NCBI GenBank assembly: GCA_934716785.1
Contig: CAKUYM010000258.1
Coordinates: 1 to 6,198 of the forward strand
Source: an uncultured Bacteroides sp.
GTDB taxonomy: Bacteria > Bacteroidota > Bacteroidia > Bacteroidales > Bacteroidaceae
Length of the DNA stretch: 6,198 bases
Direction of reading: 5' to 3'
The notes beneath the pieces are model-generated. The model was not told where the DNA came from, ran no database searches, and saw only the letters and a program-made list of their open reading frames with translations. The translations under genes and the position numbers were made by a program. Each line of letters begins with the position of its first letter. The first letter of the stretch is position 1. Below are positions 1 to 6,198 of the stretch, in pieces.

Positions 1-3000
1 GAACAGGCGGGAAGCGGCAAGGTCACGGAGCTGTCCGGAAGTCTGTACTACTACGTCAATGCGCGGACGTCCCAACTCTGCGGAAGGAATCAGTTTCAAA
101 TCACTGACACGCCCGAAAGCATCACGTACCGGTTCGACACCCAGCATATAAAGAACCTGTGCGATAGTAGCTCCTCCGGTCTCTATAAATTCGGACGACC
201 ATAGCGTGTAGCTCACTTTGCGTGGTATGGAATCGTTGTGACGTTGTTTGTATGTCTCAATCGTTTGTTTGGCAAGAGTGATACCTTTTTCCCAAGCAGA
301 CTCCGTAGGAGTTGCCTCGGCGTTGATGGCGTACATATTACGTCCCGTAGGCAATGTATTCGGATTGGCAATCGGGTCACCACCCGGAGTAGGAGCGGTG
401 TAACCACCATTCAAGGCGTTCATCAGACTGCTAAGTTCCTTTTCTGGACTTGTCAGAAGCGCATTCTTATAGTTGCCTACATTCTTGATGGTGCGTTCCA
501 CCTCGGCTATTGCAAGCGCAAATTCCACTTCTTTCTTGCTATATTCTTTCGGAGCTTGTCCCATAGCCGCCATTGCTGCCATACCTTGTGGCTTTTCCTT
601 TTTACCTGTTGCAACTTCCGGTTTATCCAAAGAATCTGCAGCTCTCTCTTTGTGAGCCTTCATTCCGGCTTCCATCTTTTTCAGAGCTTCAGGACTTGCA
701 CCCATTGATTTAGCTATTTTCATGGCTTTCTCCGGGTCCATATTAGCCCCCATCTTCTTCATGGCTTCTCTCATACCTTCAGGCATTTTGTCGTGCGGAG
801 ACTTTTCTTTCTTGGCTGCCGCAGCCATCATCATAGCCATCATGCCTTTCGGGGCATTGCGGTCGGCTTCTATCTGACGCGCTTTAGCCAGTTCCTGCGG
901 TGTAATTCCTGCAGTGCGGCAAATAAGTTCGTCCGTAGCTAATGAAGGGTTAGCTATCAATCTTTCTACTAACAGACGGGCAGGAGTCAGGTATTGTTGT
1001 GTAAAGAGACTACGGTGCTTACTGATAGCATCCGTGGCTTTTCCACGTTGCTTGTCGAGAGCCAAAAGGCTGTAAGCAATCGGCTCTGTTGCCATAGCAT
1101 AGACAGAAGACGTAATTCGTTCCGGCTCGTATGGAACTCCCATTGTATAGAGCTGTCCGGTGATTTTTTCCGTAGCCAGTTCCTCTGCGAAGTTTTCTAC
1201 GCGGGCTATTTCATCTTCCGAATAAGGTTTGCCGGCAATGCTGTCCAAACCCAAATCACGATGAATTCCCATTTTTACGGTCAATGTCTTGACAGCCAAT
1301 GACTCCTTGTCTTTGTCTTCTTTTTGCGAGTTGTTATAAATCTTAATCTTCTCCATCAGCTCGCGGTAGATGCCGCGTACGCTGCTTTCAAGGAAAGGTG
1401 GAGTGAGGTAAGATTGTAACGTTGCATAAGCACGGCGTTTAGCCATCATTCCTTCTCCCACATTGCCGATGGAGTAGATATAGAAGTGGGGCACTGCACC
1501 CACCAGACGGTCGGGCCAGTCATTGCTGCACAATGCCACTTGTTTTTTCGGAGTAAATTCAAGGCTTCCGTGCGTGCCGAAATGAATCATCGCATCAGCT
1601 TTGAAGCCATGCTGCATCCATAGGTAGGAAGCGATATACGCATGCGGCGGAGCCATATTCGTGCCGTGTACTATCTGGAAAGAGTTGTCTCCGCTTCCGG
1701 CTGCATTTTGCGGCAGCAGGACCACATTCCCGAATTGCAGGCGGGCGATACCCAATTTACCGTCGGGCGTCACCATGTAATTTCCCGGGAACTCACCGAA
1801 AGCGTCCACTACTTCTTGGTATTTCTCCGGACGGAGAGATTCCTTCACCCAGCTTTCGTATTGCTCTTTGGTGACAAGTTCGGGATGTCCGTTCTGCATG
1901 AAATCATTGAGCGCTCCTTCGGCATAAGTATTGAAAACAGCTCCTTGAGCCTGTATCATCTTGCCCAATTCTTTGGCATTGGCAGGCAGGTCGGATACAT
2001 TGTATCCTTCCTGTTTCATGCGGATTAAAAGATTGTACAGCGAAGGAACCACCTCCATGCCGGCAGCGGTCAGTGCGTTCTGCCCGGGGCCTTTGTAATA
2101 GTAGATGGCAACCTTCTTCTCATTATTCGGCTTGTTATTCAGATTCAGATAGTTGTTTATCGTAGAAACGAAAGTTTTCAAGCGGTCGGGGATAGCGTAA
2201 GAATGGCGTAACCCCTCCTTATCTTCATACTGTGCAAATAATGCAAAAGGACGAATCGCACCGTCTATCTCAGGAGTCACGATACTTTGCGACATGAATC
2301 CGCCCGCCATTCCCATCGGGTCTTTTTCCCATTCGTCTACAAGGCTGTTGATAGTGAGCGGAGAGAATAGCAGGATATTCTTGGCTTTCAGGTAATCCAC
2401 CATTTTGTCGCCCATTCGTCCATGAGCCATATTGATGATGGCATTCGGCTCTATTTCATCGATGAAAGACATAAATCTCGTCATTGACTGGACGGGATAG
2501 ACATTGTATCCCTCTTTTTCGAGGGCTTCGATCAGTCCTGAGGCATCCGCCATTTGTCCGGTAATCATGATTTTCTTTGCACCCTCTTTATACAGGTTGT
2601 TCTCTCGCATGAATTTCTCATAATCTGCGACAGTGAGAAACTCCAGTTCATTATCCGGGTTTGTAAGTCCGGCATGATACAGCATATCGCTCGGTCTTTC
2701 TATCGGTTCTTCCACTTCCTCCGGAATGGAAGAAACTTTCCCGTCAATTGCCTTACGGATATAGTTCAGCATATTCCGGTAGTTGGCTTTCCCTCCGTTC
2801 GTTAGGTATCTGCGTATCAGATTCTGCTGTACGCTGTCAAGGTTGCAGATATTATTGGCAGGATTTGTTGCCATGGAAGTGTATACAGGCACACCTTTGT
2901 CGGCTGCTATCTGTATCTGCCGGCGTTGCTCTTCGACAATGCGCAAGCCCATGCCATTGACAAATACCATGTCATAGCCAGTCAGGCGGTCGAGGTTGTC

Positions 3001-3186
3001 GAGAGATACTTCGCTGAGTTTGACGGATGAGTTGTCGTTGGCTTTCGAGATGCTTCCTTGCTGTATGGTCTGGAAGTTGACGAAGGCAATCTTTGTAGCG
3101 CTGAACCAAGTATTCCATACGGATATCCCTATCAGTGCCGCAGCGACGATACACACACCTAAGATGATTTTGCTTTTCTTTTTCAT
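1..3186 (-). CDS. hmuS: HmuS-like, CobN/BchH-family chelatase-like protein (3' end outside window)
   Basis: The frame is open without a stop from the ATG at 3184-3186 to the window edge (1062 codons). The C-terminus, perhaps 350-400 residues by comparison with the CobN family, is missing. After a Lys-rich start (MKKKSK), residues 7-24 form one hydrophobic segment, probably an uncleaved anchor that puts the body in the periplasm. CobN-family landmarks follow in order: NMAHGRMGD (252-260), YYKGPGQN (363-370), a PPHAYIASYLW block (512-523), HFGTHGSLEF (535-544), GNVGEGMMAKRRA (574-586), PGGDP and LPTGRN (934-950), and GRPRID (1039-1044). A Met/Lys-rich insert covers 782-875. CobN inserts cobalt in B12 synthesis, but no cobalamin gene is here. 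The gene starts 23 bases after hmuR, so a haem role is far likelier. Bacteroides HmuS has been described as removing iron from haem; that activity is inferred here by family and context. It could be misannotated as cobaltochelatase CobN. Confidence 0.93.
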   Translation of the reverse strand, partial: MKKKSKIILGVCIVAAALIGISVWNTWFSATKIAFVNFQTIQQGSISKANDNSSVKLSEVSLDNLDRLTGYDMVFVNGMGLRIVEEQRRQIQIAADKGVPVYTSMATNPANNICNLDSVQQNLIRRYLTNGGKANYRNMLNYIRKAIDGKVSSIPEEVEEPIERPSDMLYHAGLTNPDNELEFLTVADYEKFMRENNLYKEGAKKIMITGQMADASGLIEALEKEGYNVYPVQSMTRFMSFIDEIEPNAIINMAHGRMGDKMVDYLKAKNILLFSPLTINSLVDEWEKDPMGMAGGFMSQSIVTPEIDGAIRPFALFAQYEDKEGLRHSYAIPDRLKTFVSTINNYLNLNNKPNNEKKVAIYYYKGPGQNALTAAGMEVVPSLYNLLIRMKQEGYNVSDLPANAKELGKMIQAQGAVFNTYAEGALNDFMQNGHPELVTKEQYESWVKESLRPEKYQEVVDAFGEFPGNYMVTPDGKLGIARLQFGNVVLLPQNAAGSGDNSFQIVHGTNMAPPHAYIASYLWMQHGFKADAMIHFGTHGSLEFTPKKQVALCSNDWPDRLVGAVPHFYIYSIGNVGEGMMAKRRAYATLQSYLTPPFLESSVRGIYRELMEKIKIYNNSQKEDKDKESLAVKTLTVKMGIHRDLGLDSIAGKPYSEDEIARVENFAEELATEKITGQLYTMGVPYEPERITSSVYAMATEPIAYSLLALDKQRGKATDAISKHRSLFTQQYLTPARLLVERLIANPSLATDELICRTAGITPQELAKARQIEADRNAPKGMMAMMMAAAAKKEKSPHDKMPEGMREAMKKMGANMDPEKAMKIAKSMGASPEALKKMEAGMKAHKERAADSLDKPEVATGKKEKPQGMAAMAAMGQAPKEYSKKEVEFALAIAEVERTIKNVGNYKNALLTSPEKELSSLMNALNGGYTAPTPGGDPIANPNTLPTGRNMYAINAEATPTESAWEKGITLAKQTIETYKQRHNDSIPRKVSYTLWSSEFIETGGATIAQVLYMLGVEPVRDAFGRVSDLKLIPSAELGRPRIDVVVQTSGQLRDLAASRLF
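562..843 (-). other. Met/Lys-rich low-complexity insert inside hmuS (residues 782-875)
   Basis: This stretch encodes 94 residues with 17 methionines, many lysines and alanines, two histidines (H798, H845) and no cysteine. It is flanked by recognisable CobN-family sequence: a helical segment before it, and the conserved GGYTAP / PGGDP / LPTGRN block shortly after it (from residue 927). Methionines 801, 805, 809, 812 and 816 are spaced 4-4-3-4, as expected for one face of an amphipathic helix. It reads as an in-frame insertion or expanded loop relative to CobN as I know the family. Its role is unknown; flexible linker, haem or metal contact, or a hydrophobic docking helix are all possible. Confidence 0.75.
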
Positions 3187-3209
3187 TATATTGAGTTTTG
3201 TATGTAGCT

Positions 3210-5474
3210 TTATAGTTTGAACAAGTCTGCAAGATTAAGGGAAACTGTTCCGATAAATCCGATACCCTGTTGAGGCAATTGGATGCCGTAATCGGCAGAT
3301 TTGTCTTTATAGTTAAATAAATTGTCTATGCCTACTCCCACGGAGATTCCACGGGGGAAAGTAGCGCTTGTATTCAAAGTGCAGACTGTGCGTGGCGAGT
3401 AATTATATTCGGTAATTGTTTTGTTTACCGAATAATAGGAGTACGTATGCAGTTTGGAACTCCATTGCCCGTTCAGTGATACGGAAGTGTTGACCTTGCC
3501 GAGTTTACGGTTGAAAGAGGCATTGAATGTCAGGCTATGAGGGCGTGCCATTGATAGATTGTATCCTTGGTATTCTTCCTTTTCGTGAACATACGCATAA
3601 GAGCCTTGCAGCATAAGTCCGCAATTCATTTTGATACGGGCGATGGCTTCCATACTGATGCTTTCTGCATTGTCGGAATTCATATATTTCATATCCGGCA
3701 TACTTTTCCCGATTTCAATGTTGTCAAGATAAGCCAATGTTATTTTATTATTGAACTTATTATAATATCCGGATATTGAAGCATAGAATATGCCCTTATT
3801 GACTTCGGCAGACAGGGAGACTTGTTGGCTGTTTTCCGCTTTCAGGTCTTTGTCTCCGTGGATTGTGAACATTCCCAGACCACCCATATCATACTCTTCA
3901 TACAACTCCTTCAGAGTAGGTGTGCGGTATCCTTGCGCATAGCCGGCACGCAGGGTCAGCAGTTCGACAGGTCTGTACATCGCAGATATTTTCGGTGTCA
4001 CACGAAAGTGATACTTGGAATGATAGTCGGTCCGCACACCTGCAATCAGATTCAGCTTTTCCGATATTTTCCAATCCTCCTGCAAATAGAATACATAAGA
4101 CTGCTGGTTGTAGTTGGTACTGTCTTTGAACATATAGTGCTTCAAATACTCGAAATTGGCCTCCAGTCCGGCAGTGAACGTATGCTGGTCATTGAAGTTT
4201 CCTGTATAATTCAGGCGGGCAGTCTGCACAAAGTTGTCATAGTTCTTTTTGCTATATCCTGCCACAAAATAGTCGATGTCTTTTCTATAATTGTCGAAGA
4301 CATACGAAAGGTCCAACCGATGGTTGACGTTGAACAGATATTTTAATCTCCCGTTTACCGAATAGTTGGAGAATATGTCATTCGTCTTCGCGTTGGCGGT
4401 AGCGTTATCGCGTTTGTTACGATAGTATGTACCTTTCACTTCTGCGCTGAAACGGTCGGTAAAGGCATATCCGAACTTCTGGGAAGCGTCCCATATCTGA
4501 TATCCGCGGATGGTACTGCTATTCGTACTTTTATTGATAGTTACGGAACCGTCCGGATTAATGATAGTCCTTTCCGTCTCCTTATCGTCAGAGATGGTAT
4601 ATGTATCTTTTCTTCTATGTGACATCGTGGTGAAAGAGGAGAATCGGCTTTGCCGGGTTCCGCCCGAGACCGTATATTTCTCTCCGCTCTTATTGCCGTA
4701 GCGTGCATTTATATTTCCCGTAAAGGGTCTGTTGGCGCTTTTGGTGATGATATTGATTACAGCACCCAAGGCATTGGAAGCGTAAAGAGTGGATTGGGCA
4801 CCTTTCACCACTTCGATACGTTCGATATCGTCTATATTGAAACGGCTGAAATCCGGATTGTGGTCCGAGCCTTCACCGCTGATACGCTCGCCGTCGACCA
4901 GGAACAGCAGGTATTCGCCACTCATTCCCTGATAGGTGATTTCCGGCAATTTGCTCATGGAATTGTAACTGAATTGTATGCCGGGCAGTTCATATTGCAG
5001 CAGTGTCTCTATATCCATCGGATTCAGTGCTTGGATTTCTTTCTGACCGATAACTCTGGTCAAAACAGGTACATCCTTCAATGGCTTTTCTGTTCGCGTA
5101 CCGGTGACAACCACCTCTTCCAGCGAACTTTGGGTAGGTTTCATCTGTATGACAATCCGGTCGTTCTCGTCACTTTTTGTTCTATACTCCGTGGGGGTGT
5201 AACCGATAAAACTGGCTCGTAATACGGCTGCTCTTTTATCCCTCAGGCTTAGTGTGAATTCTCCTTGCGTATTGGTTCCGGCACCGATTGTCGTTCCCAC
5301 CACAATAACGGAGGCTCCGGGCAAAGGGGTGCCGTCTTCATCCAGTACGACTCCTCTGATACGTCGTAGTATCGTGGAGTTGTCGTCTCCATTATTTTCA
5401 TGGAAACGTCCTGTCTCCGCTGTAGTGTACAACGTAGACAGGACGCATAATAACATCGTAAATATTCTTTTCAT
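3210..5474 (-). CDS. hmuR: HmuR-like TonB-dependent outer-membrane haem receptor
   Basis: This 754-residue protein imports haem, or haem handed over by HmuY, across the outer membrane using TonB/ExbBD energy. A signal peptide covers about residues 1-19 (MKRIFTMLLC start, cleavage near TTA/E). A carboxypeptidase-regulatory-like domain follows at about 38-112 (GVVLDEDGTPLPGASV, then GEFTLSL). Next are a TonB-box-like EEVVVTGTR (119-127), the plug (about 130-247, with LVDGERISG and IERIEVVKGAQSTLYASNALGAV) and a 22-strand-type barrel to the end. YRTP (516-519) and DKDL (541-544) sit where haem receptors carry FRAP and NPNL. H539 lies between them, and H205 is in the plug; these fit the two haem-ligand histidines known in HemR and HmuR, but this is inferred by position. 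The start sits 9 bases after the hmuY stop. The last residues are LFKL rather than a terminal aromatic, which is mildly unusual. A related metallophore substrate cannot be excluded. Confidence 0.92.
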   Translation of the reverse strand: MKRIFTMLLCVLSTLYTTAETGRFHENNGDDNSTILRRIRGVVLDEDGTPLPGASVIVVGTTIGAGTNTQGEFTLSLRDKRAAVLRASFIGYTPTEYRTKSDENDRIVIQMKPTQSSLEEVVVTGTRTEKPLKDVPVLTRVIGQKEIQALNPMDIETLLQYELPGIQFSYNSMSKLPEITYQGMSGEYLLFLVDGERISGEGSDHNPDFSRFNIDDIERIEVVKGAQSTLYASNALGAVINIITKSANRPFTGNINARYGNKSGEKYTVSGGTRQSRFSSFTTMSHRRKDTYTISDDKETERTIINPDGSVTINKSTNSSTIRGYQIWDASQKFGYAFTDRFSAEVKGTYYRNKRDNATANAKTNDIFSNYSVNGRLKYLFNVNHRLDLSYVFDNYRKDIDYFVAGYSKKNYDNFVQTARLNYTGNFNDQHTFTAGLEANFEYLKHYMFKDSTNYNQQSYVFYLQEDWKISEKLNLIAGVRTDYHSKYHFRVTPKISAMYRPVELLTLRAGYAQGYRTPTLKELYEEYDMGGLGMFTIHGDKDLKAENSQQVSLSAEVNKGIFYASISGYYNKFNNKITLAYLDNIEIGKSMPDMKYMNSDNAESISMEAIARIKMNCGLMLQGSYAYVHEKEEYQGYNLSMARPHSLTFNASFNRKLGKVNTSVSLNGQWSSKLHTYSYYSVNKTITEYNYSPRTVCTLNTSATFPRGISVGVGIDNLFNYKDKSADYGIQLPQQGIGFIGTVSLNLADLFKL

Positions 5475-5483
5475 GCTTGTTTA

Positions 5484-6080
5484 TTACTTTACAGGATATT
5501 CGTAGCTGAAGGTGACGTGTCCTTTAACATTGTCTGCATTGGCAAAATCATTGAATTGAAGTTTTGCGTATGTCCCGTCCTTGCATTTTAAGACGAATAC
5601 TTTGTTGGTGGTAGCCAATGTTCCTGCCATTGCCGAACCTTCCGTCCATTTCATTATGGTATTGCAATGGGTAGTAACATAGCAATCTTCCGTGGGAGGC
5701 ATGGTAAACTTGATGAGTATCTGCTGCCCGTTTTCATCGGCAGTATATCCGCTTGTCGGGATTTCGGTAACTTTACTCATATCCGTCATATCGGTTTGTA
5801 CAACCGATCCGCCGTTGGTCTTTACTTCCGTATAACGATGTATCGCGATTTGCCAGTCGATAGTTACTTTGGACTCATCGTCACTTCCTTCCATGGTGAC
5901 GGTCTGGGTCTTGCCATCCTTTAGGTTTACATATACCCATTGGGCATAGTCCGTTGCGTCAACAGTCAGTGTTTGTGCATTAGTCTCTTCTTTCTTTTCG
6001 TCATCGTCACCGCAAGATACAAACATGGTAGAGAGGGGGAGTGCTATAAGAGCGATCATCCAAAATTTTAAGATTTTCAT
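5484..6080 (-). CDS. hmuY: HmuY-family surface haem-binding lipoprotein
   Basis: This 198-residue lipoprotein is the first gene of the operon. It has a basic N-terminus, a hydrophobic stretch (about 7-20) and a lipobox FVSC with lipidated C23. The acidic run GDDDE follows at once and resembles the Bacteroidetes surface-export signal, so the protein should face outside. Family marks are WQIAIHRY (76-83), TNGG (88-91) and a C-terminal GTYAKLQFNDF plus TFSYEY pattern (169-195), as in the HmuY-like family. P. gingivalis HmuY binds haem through two histidines; several relatives in other Bacteroidales are reported to use methionine. Candidate ligands here are H81, M98, M101, M127, H138, M143 and M151, and the sequence alone does not say which. 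C133, C139 and C166 could allow a disulfide. The stop TAA is followed at once by a second in-frame TAA (5481-5483). There is no Shine-Dalgarno before the start, only an A-rich leader, as is usual in Bacteroides. Confidence 0.9.
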   Translation of the reverse strand: MKILKFWMIALIALPLSTMFVSCGDDDEKKEETNAQTLTVDATDYAQWVYVNLKDGKTQTVTMEGSDDESKVTIDWQIAIHRYTEVKTNGGSVVQTDMTDMSKVTEIPTSGYTADENGQQILIKFTMPPTEDCYVTTHCNTIMKWTEGSAMAGTLATTNKVFVLKCKDGTYAKLQFNDFANADNVKGHVTFSYEYPVK

Positions 6081-6102
6081 ACTTGATTTTTTATAGATAG
6101 TG

Positions 6103-6112
6103 ATTAATTAAT
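6103..6112. promoter_or_regulatory. Possible operator: palindrome ATTAATTAAT at the predicted start site
   Basis: ATTAATTAAT is a perfect 10-base palindrome lying between the -7 element and the hmuY ATG, at or just after the predicted transcription start. A dimeric repressor bound here would block transcription. The surrounding 6096-6114 stretch begins GATAGTGAT, which loosely resembles the left half of a Fur box (GATAATGAT), but the right half does not match. Iron-dependent Fur control is expected for a haem operon. AT-rich leaders are common in Bacteroides, so chance is a real alternative. Confidence 0.3.
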
Positions 6113-6122
6113 TTTTCTGCGG

Positions 6123-6153
6123 CAAAGGTACGGGGAAGTATAAAGGCTGGAAA
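6123..6153 (-). promoter_or_regulatory. Bacteroidetes-type -33/-7 promoter for hmuYRS
   Basis: Read on the minus strand, TACCTTTG (6123-6130) matches the -7 consensus TAnnTTTG exactly. TTTC (6150-6153) matches three of four bases of the -33 element TTTG, with a 19-base spacer, within the usual range. Transcription should then begin near 6115, leaving a leader of about 35 bases before the hmuY ATG. No other stretch between 6081 and 6198 fits as well. The start site is inferred. Confidence 0.72.
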
Positions 6154-6182
6154 TACCTAAAAGAAATGAAAAGTTTCTGATT

Positions 6183-6192
6183 TATAGCTATA
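6183..6192. repeat. Palindrome TATAGCTATA upstream of the promoter
   Basis: This perfect 10-base palindrome is centred about 35 bases upstream of the -33 element, at the window edge. It may be a regulator site for this operon, part of a promoter for a gene outside the window, or a chance AT-rich palindrome. The sequence gives no way to choose among these. Confidence 0.25.
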
Positions 6193-6198
6193 TATGGG

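Noticed and set aside
238..708. A 156-codon open frame on the plus strand opposite hmuS
   Set aside because: It lies wholly antisense to a continuous, clearly conserved CobN-family frame, is rich in Arg, Cys, Phe and His as expected of a reverse-frame shadow, and shows no recognisable domain.
3142..3186. Lipoprotein signal at C12 of HmuS
   Set aside because: The residues before C12 are L-G-V, which do not form a lipobox, and the cysteine is inside the hydrophobic segment. An uncleaved anchor fits better.
1..3186. B12 cobaltochelatase CobN as the function
   Set aside because: The sequence similarity is real, but haem-uptake neighbours, the membrane anchor and the lack of cobalamin genes or AAA+ partners in the window make HmuS the better call.
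2972..3232. An 86-codon minus-strand frame spanning the hmuR-hmuS junction
   Set aside because: It overlaps both hmuR and hmuS in another frame and has no domain. The hmuS frame starting at 3186 is much longer and carries conserved motifs.
3822..4346. A 174-codon open frame on the plus strand opposite hmuR
   Set aside because: It is antisense to the receptor barrel, with a shadow-like composition (many Ile, His, Val and Gln) and no family match that I recognise.
4650..5222. A 190-codon open frame on the plus strand opposite hmuR
   Set aside because: It is fully antisense to the plug and N-terminal part of the receptor, with no recognisable domain or promoter. It is a shadow of the conserved gene.
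6162..6178. Short inverted repeat AGAAA / TTTCT upstream of the promoter
   Set aside because: The arms are only 5 bases around a 7-base gap in A-rich sequence, which is expected by chance.

Overview
The window looks like a chromosomal piece of a gut or oral Bacteroidales bacterium, most likely Bacteroides. Three things suggest this: a promoter of the Bacteroidetes -33/-7 type, starts without Shine-Dalgarno sequences, and protein families typical of the phylum (a HmuY-like surface lipoprotein and a TonB-dependent receptor with an N-terminal carboxypeptidase-regulatory-like extension). Nothing in the sequence fixes the species.

All genes lie on the minus strand, so the window reads from right to left as one operon. 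Positions 6081-6198 hold the promoter and leader. Next come hmuY (5484-6080, surface haem-binding lipoprotein), hmuR (3210-5474, outer-membrane TonB-dependent haem receptor) and hmuS (1-3186, membrane-anchored CobN/BchH-family chelatase-like protein). The gaps between genes are 9 and 23 bases, with no terminator or internal promoter visible. hmuS runs off the left edge: 1062 codons are present and the C-terminal part is missing.

The gene order matches the hmuYRS part of the hmuYRSTUV haem locus known from Porphyromonas gingivalis and Bacteroides. In the inferred pathway, HmuY captures haem at the cell surface, HmuR carries it across the outer membrane using TonB energy, and HmuS acts on the tetrapyrrole on the periplasmic face of the inner membrane, probably removing the iron. 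The expected hmuTUV genes would lie beyond position 1.

The most unusual part is HmuS. It is a chelatase-fold protein in a haem-import operon, with an N-terminal membrane anchor, no AAA+ chelatase partner in the window, an altered chelatase signature (HFGTHGSLEF followed by TPKK), and a methionine/lysine-rich low-complexity insert of about 94 residues placed just before a conserved family motif. No RNA genes, mobile elements or CRISPR arrays were seen.
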